DNA of 64,000 bases from Thalassobacillus pellis (GCF_016908295.1 NZ_JAFBDO010000002.1:186001-250000); one strand, 5' to 3'; positions 48,806 to 58,687 are shown, numbered from the stretch's first letter. Notes: generated from the sequence alone by a model not told the origin. A program made the numbers and translations.

Positions 48806-49341
48806 TGCTGATTATTTGGCCGTTTCTTCTTATGTTCATCGTCCTCCAGCGTATACTTGAGTTAATTATCGCAAAGTCAAACAAGGAATGGGCAATGAAA
48901 CAAGGCGGTGTAGAAATAGGTGAGGAACACTATAAATGGTTTATCCTTGTCCATGGGGCTTTTTTTATCATGCTTATCATCGAATCCTATCTTTCCTTTA
49001 CAGGCTGGACCACTATAAAAACGATCCTCCTATGTATTTTCTTGTCCTTTCAGGTATTAAGGGTATGGTGTCTCGTTTCGCTGGGAAGGTACTGGAACAC
49101 CAGGATCATTGTGATCCCAGGGCACACACTGGTTAACAAAGGCCCATATAAATACTTGAAACATCCGAATTATCTTATCGTCCTAGGTGAATTTATAGTT
49201 ATACCGCTAATATTCCAGGCTTACGCAACAGCAATAATATTTCCGGCATTGCATCTTCTGTTAATGGGAATTAGAATACCTGCCGAAGAAAAAGCATTGG
49301 AGGAACTATCAGCCAACGGATATACACCTGAAAATTGCTGA
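48805..49341 (+). CDS. bpsB: Isoprenylcysteine carboxyl methyltransferase-like BpsB
   Basis: 178 aa from ATG 48805, overlapping the bpsA stop; GGAG lies 8 bases upstream. About five membrane helices and the ICMT signature KHPNYLIVLGEFIVIPLIF. In B. subtilis BpsB (YpbQ) methylates the alkylpyrones made by BpsA. Confidence 0.88.
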   Translation: MLIIWPFLLMFIVLQRILELIIAKSNKEWAMKQGGVEIGEEHYKWFILVHGAFFIMLIIESYLSFTGWTTIKTILLCIFLSFQVLRVWCLVSLGRYWNTRIIVIPGHTLVNKGPYKYLKHPNYLIVLGEFIVIPLIFQAYATAIIFPALHLLLMGIRIPAEEKALEELSANGYTPENC

Positions 49342-49365
49342 ACTGAATAGAAATTCAAACACCTT

Positions 49366-49396
49366 GAGCCAGGCATCCCACCTGGCTCTTTGTTTC
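49366..49396 (+). terminator. Rho-independent terminator after bpsB
   Basis: GAGCCAGG pairs with CCTGGCTC, followed by TTTGTTT. Confidence 0.75.
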
Positions 49397-49429
49397 TGCT
49401 ATAATAAAGGAGATGAAAGGTGTGGAATA

Positions 49430-50266
49430 ATGTCGAATATAATTTCAGTAACCAAGGCAAAAGAACTGAGTGATCAAAAAGACGTTGTTTTTGTTGATTG
49501 CCGATTTGACTTAGCTGATAAAGAAGCCGGCAGGGAATCGTACCTTAAAGAACATCTTCCTGAAGCAGTTTATTTCGATTTAGAGAAACATCTCAGTGGA
49601 CCGGTCATAACACATGGCGGGAGACATCCGCTTCCGGAATTGGGCTATTTTCAGAATGTCCTGGCAGAGGCAGGAATAAGTCAACATAAAATTGTCATTG
49701 CTTATGATCAGAACAAAAGTGCAATGAGCGCAAGACTTCTATGGATGTTGAAATTCTGTGGTCTTGATATGGCATACATACTTGATGGCGGTCTTGATGC
49801 CTGGAAGGAAGCCGGATATCCTACACAGCCAGGAGAAACTACTCCAAAAAAAGAAGTACTTCCTGAATTTAATATCCATCACGAAATGGCATGTGGTGCA
49901 GCTTATGTAAAGAGAAAAAGCGGGGAAGGGAAAGCCGTTCTTGTGGATTCTCGAAATTATAAAAGATTTTCGGGTCAAGAGGAGCCGATTGACGTAAAAA
50001 GCGGGCATATACCAGGTGCAATACAATTTGAATGGATGAATGTCTATCGGGAGAACGGGACTTGGAAATCAAAAGCAGAATTAACTGCTTTATATGCTGA
50101 TATTTCCTCATCCAATGAAGTGATTGTTTATTGTGGTTCCGGTGTGACAGCGGCTTCGAACGTTATTGGTTTATGGGAAGCCGGTTTTCTAAATGTGAAA
50201 CTTTATGTGGGAAGTTTCAGTGACTGGATTTCTTATCCGGATAATGAGGTAGCCGTGTCAGACTGA
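49430..50266 (+). CDS. Sulfurtransferase, double rhodanese (SseA-like)
   Basis: 278 aa from ATG 49430 (AAAGGTGTGG upstream). Two rhodanese domains: an inactive N-terminal one, a C-terminal one with catalytic C235 in VYCGSGVTAASN. Of the thiosulfate or 3-mercaptopyruvate sulfurtransferase type; the active-site loop CGSGVT is closer to the mercaptopyruvate kind. Cytosolic sulfur metabolism. Confidence 0.88.
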   Translation: MSNIISVTKAKELSDQKDVVFVDCRFDLADKEAGRESYLKEHLPEAVYFDLEKHLSGPVITHGGRHPLPELGYFQNVLAEAGISQHKIVIAYDQNKSAMSARLLWMLKFCGLDMAYILDGGLDAWKEAGYPTQPGETTPKKEVLPEFNIHHEMACGAAYVKRKSGEGKAVLVDSRNYKRFSGQEEPIDVKSGHIPGAIQFEWMNVYRENGTWKSKAELTALYADISSSNEVIVYCGSGVTAASNVIGLWEAGFLNVKLYVGSFSDWISYPDNEVAVSD

Positions 50267-50316
50267 TGAATTGTCTGATATAGATATTCAACCCTGTTGT
50301 AAAAAGGTGGCAGAGC

Positions 50317-50655
50317 ATGAAACAAACATACACACTGGCTTACTATCTTGAGGACCTCTGGTCAAAAGGTTTCAAGCTGTCAGACGAGGATGTGGTTTTC
50401 ATTTATTTCGGGATGAATTCAACAAATGCCCCCGTTTGGAAAGTTATCCTTGCTTTGAAAGCGACATTGCAATTTCAACATAAATTCGATGGCAGTTTTT
50501 ATATGAGCGTACTGGAGCTAATTACCAGAGAGAAAATTGATACAAGAAGAAAAGCTTGGTGCGCATTAGAGACAAAGGGATTATCAAAAAAGTACCTGGA
50601 CAGGGAAATCGGTTCGATCCGCGGAGATTACAATAGAATAAAAGAACATAAGTAA
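50317..50655 (+). CDS. Orphan cytosolic protein, 112 aa
   Basis: Clear RBS (AAAGGTGG) and its own terminator support a real gene. No signal or membrane helix. The sequence is basic, with a WSKGFKLSDEDVVFIYFGMN segment I do not recognise. Downstream lies the repeat block 50715-50914. Confidence 0.6.
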   Translation: MKQTYTLAYYLEDLWSKGFKLSDEDVVFIYFGMNSTNAPVWKVILALKATLQFQHKFDGSFYMSVLELITREKIDTRRKAWCALETKGLSKKYLDREIGSIRGDYNRIKEHK

Positions 50656-50686
50656 AGCCATGTCCTAAGCAGGAAATGGCTTTTTT
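50654..50686 (+). terminator. Rho-independent terminator after the 112-aa gene
   Basis: AAAGCCAT pairs with ATGGCTTT, then a T run. Confidence 0.8.
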
Positions 50687-50714
50687 ACCGTCTAACAATT
50701 ATAGATGATTGTAT

Positions 50715-50795
50715 GCAGCTCCTCGCGCTCTTGACAAAGAACGTCACGGCGAGGCTTGGCTTAAGCTTGTCGGGGTGCAAGGCGCATCCGCTTTT
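50715..50795. repeat. Interspersed palindromic repeat, copy B1 (deleted)
   Basis: Shares GACAAAGAACGTCACGGCGA and TTGGCTTAAGCTTGTCGGGG with copy B2, but lacks most of the left arm. Ends in GCATCCGCTTTT. Probably an internal deletion of the same element. Confidence 0.75.
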
Positions 50796-50802
50796 GTTTC
50801 GT

Positions 50803-50914
50803 CCAGCTCCAGCGCCTACCCCCTAGAGGTCTTAAGCCAGTCCTCTCTGTGACAAAGAACGTCACGGCGAGACTTGGCTTAAGCTTGTCGGGGTAAACAG
50901 GCGCTTCCGCTTTT
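50803..50914. repeat. Interspersed palindromic repeat, copy B2
   Basis: Full copy with left arm CAGCTCCAGCGCCTACCCCC and right arm GGGGTAAACAGGCGCTTCCGC, able to form a long imperfect hairpin. About 80 percent of bases visibly match copy A at 14875-14980. It ends a few bases from the RNase H-like gene. Confidence 0.8.
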
Positions 50915-50920
50915 GTACTG

Positions 50921-51313
50921 TCATAGATGCTTTTTCAGTTCGCGTCGTGCCAGCTTATCTGCCTTTCCATTATTTTTTTCAGGAATCCATTTAAAAAACA
51001 CATATGGAAAGCCGGTTTGTAGTCGGTTGATTTCAGCTAGTAAAGGAATGTATTTACTGTTTTTACTATGGTTTTTTTCAATCGTTTCCACTACTAATTT
51101 AGAGTCACTTCGAAACGACAGAATTTCTCCCGAAAACTTTTCCCGGCAGATTTCCAGTGCTTTAATAACGGCATGAAATTCAGCTTCATGATTTGATAAA
51201 TTACCAAGTGGAAAAGCGTATTCATAATGGTCTGTTCCATTTTTTATATAGACGCCTGCACTGCTAGGACCAGGATCTCCAGCTGCAGCGCCATCTGTAT
51301 AAATCTCTATCAT
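50921..51313 (-). CDS. RNase HI-like protein (YpdQ/YpeP type)
   Basis: 130 aa. RNase H fold with a full set of acidic residues: D7 (YTDGA), E45 (NHEAEF), D70 (FRSDSKLVV) and D119 (ADKLARR), so catalysis is possible. It starts 22 bases after the ypdP-like gene, so the two are probably cotranscribed. B. subtilis pairs ypdP with the RNase H-like ypdQ in the same way. Confidence 0.85.
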   Translation of the reverse strand: MIEIYTDGAAAGDPGPSSAGVYIKNGTDHYEYAFPLGNLSNHEAEFHAVIKALEICREKFSGEILSFRSDSKLVVETIEKNHSKNSKYIPLLAEINRLQTGFPYVFFKWIPEKNNGKADKLARRELKKHL

Positions 51314-51335
51314 CTAATCACCATCCACCACTTAT

Positions 51336-52007
51336 TTACTTAGGGAATTTTCTAGCTGCATATAGGAACGGAGTGTCAATCGCTGCCACTAGGAATTTAA
51401 TAAAATAGGTAGTGAGAAACACTTCCCACCAAATATGAAAAGGAAACACACCATAAAAGGCAATACTGCAAAATATGGCCGTGTCTATGAGCTGACTCGT
51501 CATAGTACTGACATTATTCCTCAACCAAAGCCACTTGTGGTCATTGAAACGATTTTTTAGCATGGCATATATCCAAACATCGATATATTGGCTGACAATG
51601 TATGCTGCAAGGCTGCCCACTGCAATTTGTGGGACAATTCCGAAGAGAGTGGAAAGAGCTTTTTGTGCCACATCGCCACTTGCTGGAGTGAATGTTAAAG
51701 CTATCTGCATCATGATTGACATACCAATAAGTGTCGAGAAACCCATCCAGACCGCTTTTCTTGCTTCATTTTTACCATATCTTTCGTTTAAAATGTCTGT
51801 CGCTAAGAATATTGTTCCATAGATGATATTTCCTAAAGTCGCTGTCATACCAAAAAGTTCTATTGTTTTTAACACCTGGATATTTGCGACTACTGTGGCC
51901 ATACCTATCCAAACAAATAAGCCCGGCTTTCCAAAAATCCGATAGATAATCAGCAGCATGCTGAAATTTACCAGGGCAAAAAGAACCCAGATCCATTCGT
52001 TACTCAT
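51336..52007 (-). CDS. ypdP: Queuosine-precursor transporter (YpdP / YhhQ family)
   Basis: 223 aa, about six to seven membrane helices; VUT/QPTR family taking up preQ0 or preQ1 for tRNA queuosine. ATG 52007, 7 bases after GGAGG. The 5' leader folds as a preQ1 riboswitch (separate entry), which supports the substrate. Confidence 0.9.
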   Translation of the reverse strand: MSNEWIWVLFALVNFSMLLIIYRIFGKPGLFVWIGMATVVANIQVLKTIELFGMTATLGNIIYGTIFLATDILNERYGKNEARKAVWMGFSTLIGMSIMMQIALTFTPASGDVAQKALSTLFGIVPQIAVGSLAAYIVSQYIDVWIYAMLKNRFNDHKWLWLRNNVSTMTSQLIDTAIFCSIAFYGVFPFHIWWEVFLTTYFIKFLVAAIDTPFLYAARKFPK

Positions 52008-52012
52008 TCATT

Positions 52013-52054
52013 TTCCTCCTTAGTTTTGATAACGCGGGAGTTTGCGAACCGCGG
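52013..52054 (-). promoter_or_regulatory. preQ1-I riboswitch, translational type
   Basis: Read on the minus strand: P1 arm CGCGG, loop TTCGCAAACTC, P1 arm CCGCG, then TTATCAAAACTAAGGAGG. This matches the preQ1-I class (5-bp P1, C-rich loop, A-rich tail ending ACTAAGG). Loop CTCC can pair with GGAG of the Shine-Dalgarno sequence, so ligand would block ypdP translation. Confidence 0.88.
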
Positions 52055-52162
52055 TACTTTTTACATCGTTTTATATTATACTTGTCCTGCTTCTCCATAA
52101 ACAAGAAATAGGAGAAATGACTGTTAGATATGCACTTTAACCTACAGCTGTATCTTTTATAA

Positions 52163-52198
52163 AAAATAAAAAAGCGGCAATCACAATGATTGCCGCTT
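52163..52198 (-). terminator. Rho-independent terminator of the cold-shock gene
   Basis: AAGCGGCAATCA pairs with TGATTGCCGCTT, 3-base loop; on the minus strand a T run follows. Confidence 0.9.
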
Positions 52199-52213
52199 GG
52201 TTAGACATTTAAA

Positions 52214-52414
52214 TTAGTTTTTTTCTACGTTTGCAGCTTGAGGGCCACGGTCGCCTTCGACGATTTCGAAAGTTACAGATTGACCTTCTTCAAGGGATTT
52301 GAAACCTTCTTCATTGATTGCAGAGAAGTGTACGAATACATCGTCGCCACCTTCAACTTGAATGAAACCATAACCTTTTTCTGCGTTAAACCATTTTACT
52401 GTACCGTTTTGCAT
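52214..52414 (-). CDS. Cold-shock protein (CspA family)
   Basis: 66 aa single-stranded nucleic-acid binding OB fold, ATG 52414 behind AGGAGG. RNP1 KGYGFIQV and RNP2 VFVHFSAI are intact. Probable RNA chaperone; B. subtilis CspD is the positional counterpart. Confidence 0.95.
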   Translation of the reverse strand: MQNGTVKWFNAEKGYGFIQVEGGDDVFVHFSAINEEGFKSLEEGQSVTFEIVEGDRGPQAANVEKN

Positions 52415-52553
52415 GATAAAAATCCTCCTAAAAACTTGCACGTAACACGTGTTAAAATTACAAATCCGATGAATAAAAGCAATCGAAGGCTAAAATTCAA
52501 GTAAAATTGAAATGCCTTTTCACTGAAAATACTCATCTTTTTTGCCTGCATTT

Positions 52554-52583
52554 AATATAGCTTATTTATGCGTTATTTGTCAA
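52554..52583 (-). promoter_or_regulatory. SigA promoter of the cold-shock gene
   Basis: Minus strand -35 TTGACA (52583-52578), an 18-base spacer and -10 TATATT (52559-52554). The untranslated leader would be about 130 bases, typical of cold-regulated csp mRNAs. Confidence 0.75.
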
Positions 52584-52773
52584 GAAACTGCTGAAATTCT
52601 TTATATAATCAATAAATCAAAAGCAGGTCTCACAGAAATACACCAATCAAAGCGATGGTTTTCGTTTTTAATATTTTCTGAAAATTAAAACTTCAGAGCT
52701 TTTTCTAATATTAGTCAACGAAAGACACTGCCTTAGGTTAAAATATAACGAGATACATATAAAAGGAGGCATC
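52584..52773. other. Intergenic region before fhs
   Basis: AT-rich. I see a possible -10 TATAAC near 52744 but no matching -35, and no tetrahydrofolate riboswitch. Confidence 0.35.
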
Positions 52774-54447
52774 ATGATGAAAACAGATATTGAAATAGCA
52801 CAGGCTGCTAAAATGAAGCCAATTGAAAAAATCACAAAAATGTTAGCGATTTCAAAGGAAGATTGGGAACCCTATGGACACTACAAGGCTAAGTTATCCA
52901 ATAAGCTGCTGGATAAATTGAAGGACCGGCCTGATGGAAAAATCATCTTGACGACAGCGATTAGTCCAACTCCTGCAGGAGAAGGAAAGTCCACAGTAAC
53001 CGTCGGCTTAGGACAGGCGTTGAATAAGTTGGGTGAAAAAGCGATCATCGCATTGCGCGAACCATCCCTCGGCCCGACTATGGGGATGAAAGGCGGGGCT
53101 GCAGGAGGCGGTTATTCCCAAGTGGTTCCGATGCAGGATATCAATCTTCATTTTACAGGTGACATCCATGCAATTACTACTGCCAACAATGCCTTGTCTG
53201 CTTTCATTGACAACCATATACACCAGGGGAATGAGTTGAATATTGACCCAAGAAGAGTAGAGTGGAAACGAGTAATGGATATCAATGACCGTGCATTAAG
53301 ACAAATAGTGGTTGGACTTGGCGGGCCGGTAAGAGGGGTGCCGCGGGAAGACGGCTTTAATATTACCGTTGCCTCTGAAATAATGGCAATCTTATGTCTT
53401 GCTAAGAGTCTTGATGATCTAAAGGAACGACTTTCCCGTATATTGATAGGATATACATATGATAAACAACCGGTAACTGTCGGCCAACTTGGCTATGAAG
53501 GGGCGCTCACACTTCTGTTAAAGGATGCAATCAAGCCGAACCTCGTCCAGACCCTCGAGAATACTCCTGCAATTATCCATGGCGGTCCTTTCGCCAATAT
53601 TGCACATGGATGTAACAGTGTGATGGCCACTAAAATCGCTGCAAAATTAGGTGATTATGTGGTCACTGAAGCAGGATTTGGTGCGGATCTAGGGGCGGAA
53701 AAGTTCCTTGACATCAAGACACGTGCTGGAGAGTTTGAACCGGATGCGGTTGTCATCGTTGCTACTATAAGAGCATTGAAGATGCATGGTGGCAGAGATA
53801 AAAAGGATTTAGAAGTGGAAGATCTGGATGCATTAAAAAGTGGGATGGAAAATTTGAAAAAGCATATGGAAACGATTGAAAACTTTGGGCTGCCGTTTGT
53901 GATAGCGATAAATAAATTTCCTACGGATACCCAGGAAGAAATCAATTTCGTCAATCACTGGTGTGAATCAAGAAACGCAAAAGTATCCTTAGTAGATGTC
54001 TTTTCAAAAGGCGGAGAAGGCGGCCTTGACCTTGCTGATAAAATTGTACAAGCTAGTAAAGCTGAAAGAGGAGAACTTCAACGGGTATATGAGCTTGAAG
54101 ATAATCTCGAACTGAAAATCACTAAGATAGCGAAAAAAGTTTACGGAGCAAATGGAATCGAATTAACTCCAAAGGCAAAGAAGCAATTGATCCAATACGA
54201 GAAATTAGGTTTTGGTTCCCTGCCTGTCTGCATGGCAAAGACGCAGTATTCTCTATCGGACGATCCTACTCTTCTCGGCCGCCCGAAAGACTTTACGATT
54301 ACCATAAGGGAACTTCGGCCATCAGTAGGAGCGGGATTCATAGTTGTATTGACTGGTGACGTTATGACGATGCCAGGATTGCCGAAAAAGCCGGCGGCCT
54401 TAAAAATGGATGTTACGGAAGATGGGAATATAACTGGTTTATTTTAG
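52774..54447 (+). CDS. fhs: Formate-tetrahydrofolate ligase
   Basis: ATP-dependent formation of 10-formyl-THF. 557 aa. P-loop-like [15 protein letters not shown] near residues 69-83, [11 protein letters not shown] and the SVGAGF C-terminal motif are intact. AAAAGGAGG precedes a double ATG (52774 or 52777). Standalone gene with its own terminator. Confidence 0.95.
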   Translation: MMKTDIEIAQAAKMKPIEKITKMLAISKEDWEPYGHYKAKLSNKLLDKLKDRPDGKIILTTAISPTPAGEGKSTVTVGLGQALNKLGEKAIIALREPSLGPTMGMKGGAAGGGYSQVVPMQDINLHFTGDIHAITTANNALSAFIDNHIHQGNELNIDPRRVEWKRVMDINDRALRQIVVGLGGPVRGVPREDGFNITVASEIMAILCLAKSLDDLKERLSRILIGYTYDKQPVTVGQLGYEGALTLLLKDAIKPNLVQTLENTPAIIHGGPFANIAHGCNSVMATKIAAKLGDYVVTEAGFGADLGAEKFLDIKTRAGEFEPDAVVIVATIRALKMHGGRDKKDLEVEDLDALKSGMENLKKHMETIENFGLPFVIAINKFPTDTQEEINFVNHWCESRNAKVSLVDVFSKGGEGGLDLADKIVQASKAERGELQRVYELEDNLELKITKIAKKVYGANGIELTPKAKKQLIQYEKLGFGSLPVCMAKTQYSLSDDPTLLGRPKDFTITIRELRPSVGAGFIVVLTGDVMTMPGLPKKPAALKMDVTEDGNITGLF

Positions 54448-54484
54448 GAATAGTTCCGTTCACTTTCTCAAATTAAGAAATGAG

Positions 54485-54523
54485 GCGATCTCCCTTTCCA
54501 TTGGCATGCGGAGATCGCTTTTT
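54485..54523 (+). terminator. Rho-independent terminator after fhs
   Basis: GCGATCTCC pairs with GGAGATCGC, then TTTTT. Confidence 0.85.
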
Positions 54524-54567
54524 GCTACAATGAAAAAATAAGAGAAAGACAAGTGAGGTGAATCGGA

Positions 54568-55428
54568 GTGGCTGTCAAAATCGGTGTAACCGGCTGGGGA
54601 GATCACGAGCTTCTCTATGAAAAAGGGATTCCTCCTGGGGAAAAGCTCGCTGTCTACGCCTCTCACTTTCCAGCAGTTGAAGTGGATACTGCTTTTTATG
54701 CCATCCAGCCGCAAAAAAATTATCAGAAATGGGTAAGTCAAACCCCGGAAAACTTCTCTTTTGTTATCAAAGCTTACCAACAGCTGACAGGGCATGACAG
54801 GTCGAAACTTTCCGTCCATGACGCGAAGCAACTCATCAAAGATTACCGGGAATCCATTGAGCCAGTAATCCAGGCTGGAAAACTTGACTCAGTTTTATTT
54901 CAGTTTCCGCCTTGGTTTGATGTAAAGAAAGAACATATTCAAAAATTGAAATCACTGAGGGAGTGGCTTCCGGATCTCCCGCTGGCTTTGGAGTTCAGAA
55001 ACCGTTCCTGGTTTGACGAAAAGTACAAGGAACAAACACTCAAGTTCATGAAAGAGGAAGGCTGGATCCATACCATTTGTGATGAACCACAGGCAGGGGA
55101 GAACTCTGTACCTACGGTTCTTGAACCAACGCATCCGAATAAGACGCTTATCCGTTTGCATGGCAGAAACACCCAGGGGTGGAACAGGAATGGAAGAGAT
55201 GGCCGGGATTGGCGGAAAGTCCGGTTCCTATATCGTTATAATGAACAGGAATTAAAGGAGTGGGCAGATAATCTGCATGAATTAGAAAGAAAGACTCCGG
55301 AAATCACCGTATTTTTCAATAACAATTCTGGTGGGGATGCCGCTCATAATGCTAAACAGCTCATCGAAATGCTTGGAATTGAGTATACAGAGCTGAACCC
55401 TCGGCAAATGGATCTATTTAATTTTTAA
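54568..55428 (+). CDS. yunF: YunF/YecE, DUF72 family
   Basis: 286 aa, GTG start behind GTGAGGTG. TIM-barrel-like DUF72 protein: KIGVTGWGDHELLYEKG, EVDTAFYAIQP and RLHGRNTQGWNR motifs. Function unknown. Six bases before ypgQ. Confidence 0.86.
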   Translation: MAVKIGVTGWGDHELLYEKGIPPGEKLAVYASHFPAVEVDTAFYAIQPQKNYQKWVSQTPENFSFVIKAYQQLTGHDRSKLSVHDAKQLIKDYRESIEPVIQAGKLDSVLFQFPPWFDVKKEHIQKLKSLREWLPDLPLALEFRNRSWFDEKYKEQTLKFMKEEGWIHTICDEPQAGENSVPTVLEPTHPNKTLIRLHGRNTQGWNRNGRDGRDWRKVRFLYRYNEQELKEWADNLHELERKTPEITVFFNNNSGGDAAHNAKQLIEMLGIEYTELNPRQMDLFNF

Positions 55429-55434
55429 AAAGGA

Positions 55435-56052
55435 ATGAGCACCATGGAAGAAAGCCGCATAATAGAGGGAATTGAAGGAATAGTCAAAGAAATTTTCGAG
55501 CGCGATGCGACGGGTCATGATTACTACCATATGAAAAGAGTGGCTTTCCAGGCAAAAGAAATAGCAATCGCAGAAGGCGCAGACCCTTTTCTGTCTGAAG
55601 CAGCTGGCTGGCTGCACGATATTGGAGACAGAAAGCTATTCACCGACTCAGGTTCTGCCTGGGAAATGGTAACAGCCAAGCTTACAGAACTTGGTTTATC
55701 AAAATCTTTTATTCAAGAAATCAGGAAGATTGTTGCCGACGTATCTTTTTCTAAGGGTAAGTTGCCCGACTCGCTGGAAGGCAGGATAGTACAGGATGCA
55801 GACCGCCTCGATGCGATAGGTGCCATTGGAATCGCAAGAACTTTTGCTTTTGGGGGAGCAAAGAATCAACTGATACACACAAATACTAAGGAAAATACTT
55901 CGATTAAGCATTTTTATGATAAGCTGTTAAAGTTAAAAGGGATGATGAATACGGAAGAAGCAAAGCGGAAAGCTATCCACCGTCACCTTTTTCTGAAACA
56001 GTATCTCGCTGAGTTTTTAGCCGAATGGGAGGTGGGCGAACAGCATGATTGA
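55435..56052 (+). CDS. ypgQ: HD-domain phosphohydrolase YpgQ
   Basis: 205 aa. Metal-site residues H32, H61-D62 (LHDIGD) and the later DADRLDAIGAIG aspartate form a full HD site. Related proteins hydrolyse nucleotides. Overlaps the CHY zinc-finger gene by 8 bases. Confidence 0.9.
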   Translation: MSTMEESRIIEGIEGIVKEIFERDATGHDYYHMKRVAFQAKEIAIAEGADPFLSEAAGWLHDIGDRKLFTDSGSAWEMVTAKLTELGLSKSFIQEIRKIVADVSFSKGKLPDSLEGRIVQDADRLDAIGAIGIARTFAFGGAKNQLIHTNTKENTSIKHFYDKLLKLKGMMNTEEAKRKAIHRHLFLKQYLAEFLAEWEVGEQHD

Positions 56053-56383
56053 TCCGAATGAACCCAAAGTCCTTGGTGATCTAGATGGAAATACAAGGTG
56101 TAAGCATTATAACAAGCTAGAAGACATCATCGCGATCAAGTTCTATTGCTGTGGAGAATACTACTCCTGTCATCGCTGCCACGATGAAATCGCAGATCAT
56201 CCTATTAAAACATGGCCGCAAGAATGCTGGAGAGAAAAAGGGGTTTTGTGTGGGGTATGTGGTTGTGAAATGGAAATTTCGGTATATATGAAGAGCAAAA
56301 AATGCCCGAAATGTAATAATCTTTTCAATGAAAGGTGCAGAAATCATTATCATCTTTATTTTGATAAAGAAACGAAACAGTAA
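56045..56383 (+). CDS. CHY zinc-finger protein
   Basis: 112 aa with many cysteine/histidine pairs: CKHY, CCGEYYSCHRCHDEIADH, CGVCGCEM and CPKCNNLFNERC. The CHY-type fold binds several zinc ions. Overlapping the end of ypgQ suggests coupled translation. Function unknown. Confidence 0.85.
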   Translation: MIDPNEPKVLGDLDGNTRCKHYNKLEDIIAIKFYCCGEYYSCHRCHDEIADHPIKTWPQECWREKGVLCGVCGCEMEISVYMKSKKCPKCNNLFNERCRNHYHLYFDKETKQ

Positions 56384-56450
56384 TTTTACATAATCTCAAG
56401 CGTTATTAAGAGATACCCTTGCAACAAAGAATTACAAGGAGTGAGAATAA

Positions 56451-57410
56451 ATGGCAAATGGAGAGAAACAATATCTTCAAATGTGCCGAGATATTTTGAA
56501 TCATGGCACGGAAAAGGGAGACAGGACTGGGACTGGCACTTTTTCCACCTTTGGTAAACAATTACGTTTTGACCTTCAGGAAGGGTTTCCGTTACTGACG
56601 ACAAAACGGGTGCCATTTCGCCTGATCGCCAGCGAATTGCTATGGTTCATTAAAGGTGATACAAATATCAGGTACTTGCTTGAACATAACAATAACATCT
56701 GGAACGAATGGGCATTCAAAAAATGGGTGGAAAGTGACGAGTATGAAGGGCCTGACATGACCGATTTTGGAAATCGCAGCTTGACAGATGAAAGTTTTAA
56801 TCAAAGCTATCAACAGCAGATGGCCCGCTTCAAAGAGCTCATTCTGACGGATGATGCTTTTGCCGGGACTTATGGTAATTTGGGTTCGGTATATGGGAAA
56901 CAGTGGCGTGCCTGGAGAACATCACAAGGCGAGACAATTGATCAGCTCAAAGAGGTTGTGGAAAATATAAAGAATAATCCTGATTCAAGGCGTCATATCG
57001 TGACCGCGTGGAATCCTGAAGATGTCCCTTCCAATATGGCATTACCTCCCTGTCATACAATGTTCCAGTTTTATGTTGCGGATGGAAAACTCTCCTGCCA
57101 GCTGTATCAGCGAAGTGGTGATGTTTTCCTAGGTGTGCCATTCAATATTGCTAGTTATGCTCTTCTGACATATCTGGTGGCTCATAGCTGCAGCCTGGAG
57201 CCGGGTGAATTCATCCATACGTTAGGGGATGCTCATATTTATAAAAATCATGTGGACCAAGTGAATACACAGCTGAACAGGGAACAAAGAAATTTTCCGG
57301 AACTTTGGCTCAACTCTGAGAAAAACTCCCTGTTTGAATTTGATATGGAAGATATGAAACTCGAGGGCTATGATCCCCACCCTTCCATTAAAGCACCTGT
57401 AGCCGTTTAG
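56451..57410 (+). CDS. thyA: Thymidylate synthase ThyA, long type
   Basis: Makes dTMP from dUMP and methylene-THF. 319 aa, the long (Lactobacillus-like) form with an insert of about 50 residues near 90-145; B. subtilis ThyB is about 264 aa. Catalytic C201 in [25 protein letters not shown] intact. RBS AAGGAG. Followed by dfrA. Confidence 0.95.
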   Translation: MANGEKQYLQMCRDILNHGTEKGDRTGTGTFSTFGKQLRFDLQEGFPLLTTKRVPFRLIASELLWFIKGDTNIRYLLEHNNNIWNEWAFKKWVESDEYEGPDMTDFGNRSLTDESFNQSYQQQMARFKELILTDDAFAGTYGNLGSVYGKQWRAWRTSQGETIDQLKEVVENIKNNPDSRRHIVTAWNPEDVPSNMALPPCHTMFQFYVADGKLSCQLYQRSGDVFLGVPFNIASYALLTYLVAHSCSLEPGEFIHTLGDAHIYKNHVDQVNTQLNREQRNFPELWLNSEKNSLFEFDMEDMKLEGYDPHPSIKAPVAV

Positions 57411-57424
57411 AAAGGAGTGTCAGC

Positions 57425-57919
57425 ATGATTTCATTGATGTTTGCTATGGATCGCAACAGGGTCATCGGAAAAGATAATGATCTGCCCTGGCATTTGCCCA
57501 ATGATTTGAAATATTTCAAGGAAAAAACGATGGGAAATACGATAATCATGGGGAGAAAGACGTTTGAGTCTTTTAACCGCCCCCTACCCAAAAGGGAGAA
57601 TGTCATCCTGACGAAAAACGAAAGTTATCAGCAGCAAGGATGCACGATTATCCATGATATCGAAACAATCCTTAAATGGAATGAACGGGAACCGGAGAAA
57701 GAGTGGTTTGTCATCGGCGGGAGTGTATTATTCGAGCAAATTCTGAAGGATGCAGACAGGATGTATGTGACATACATTGACGATTCTTTTGAAGGAGACA
57801 CCTTTTTCCCAGCAATTTCTGAGCATGAATGGAAGCTGGTGGAAGAAGAAAAAGGTGTGAAAGATAAGAATAACCCATATGATTACTATTTCCGAACGTA
57901 TGAACGAGTGAGGAATTAA
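57425..57919 (+). CDS. dfrA: Dihydrofolate reductase
   Basis: NADPH-dependent reduction of dihydrofolate to THF, regenerating the cofactor used by ThyA. 164 aa. MAMDRN-like opening, DLPWHLPNDLKYFK, MGRKTFES and IGGSVLFEQ motifs. RBS AAAGGAG. Its stop overlaps the mobA start by 1 base. Confidence 0.95.
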   Translation: MISLMFAMDRNRVIGKDNDLPWHLPNDLKYFKEKTMGNTIIMGRKTFESFNRPLPKRENVILTKNESYQQQGCTIIHDIETILKWNEREPEKEWFVIGGSVLFEQILKDADRMYVTYIDDSFEGDTFFPAISEHEWKLVEEEKGVKDKNNPYDYYFRTYERVRN

Positions 57920-58518
57920 TGGAGAAAAATTGTGGCGTTCTGCTCGCAGGCGGGGAGTCGAGGCGTATGGGAACTAACAAAGCCTATCTGATACTGGATG
58001 GTCGTTATGTAATCAATTGGGTTGACGAAACCCTTGATAACATTGCCGATCAGGTTGCTGTTGTTTCGAATCCTCCTTATGATTATTCATTTTTGGGTAG
58101 GAAAGTAATTTCCGATATCTACAAATCACAAGGCCCTCTTGCCGGGCTGCATGCGGTAATAAACCTAATAGAAGCGGATAATTACATTGTATCCGCTTGT
58201 GATACACCTTTTATATCAGCGCAAGTTTATAAAGACATTCTCAGACAGAAAAATGGTTATGATGCTGCTGTTCCTGTTTTTGATGGGAGATTTCATCCTT
58301 TGTCCGGGATTTACAGCAGGAAAGTTTTTCCGCACTTGGAAAACTTACTTCATGAAGGAAACAATAGCATGAAGGCGCTGCTGGATACTATCAACACTAT
58401 TTACATTTACGAATATCCGGGCAGTTCACATGAAGAACAGCGCAGACATTTTTTTAACATGAATGAACAAAAGGATTATGAGCTGGCTAAGAAAATGCTT
58501 AAGGATAGAAGTAAATAA
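57919..58518 (+). CDS. mobA: Molybdenum cofactor guanylyltransferase MobA-like
   Basis: 199 aa. GT-A nucleotidyltransferase with LLAGGESRRMGTNKAYL and SACDTPF motifs. It attaches GMP to molybdopterin in the family. No other mo genes are in the window, so cofactor use in this host is unverified. Overlaps dfrA by 1 base. Confidence 0.85.
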   Translation: MEKNCGVLLAGGESRRMGTNKAYLILDGRYVINWVDETLDNIADQVAVVSNPPYDYSFLGRKVISDIYKSQGPLAGLHAVINLIEADNYIVSACDTPFISAQVYKDILRQKNGYDAAVPVFDGRFHPLSGIYSRKVFPHLENLLHEGNNSMKALLDTINTIYIYEYPGSSHEEQRRHFFNMNEQKDYELAKKMLKDRSK

Positions 58519-58687
58519 AGACAAGTTGTACGTGACATGATAAAATGAGCATGTTGAAAAGCAAATTCGTCTTTTTTTTGACAAAACGGATTTCCGCCTG
58601 TCTTTTCTTACCCTCAGTGGTTATAATTAAGATATGGGTCAAGGGTGGAACATACCGGACCTTTTTGATTAGAAGGATGGTGAAAGA

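Noticed and set aside
52600-52773. A tetrahydrofolate riboswitch upstream of fhs
   Set aside because: The leader is AT-rich and lacks the conserved bases of the THF riboswitch.
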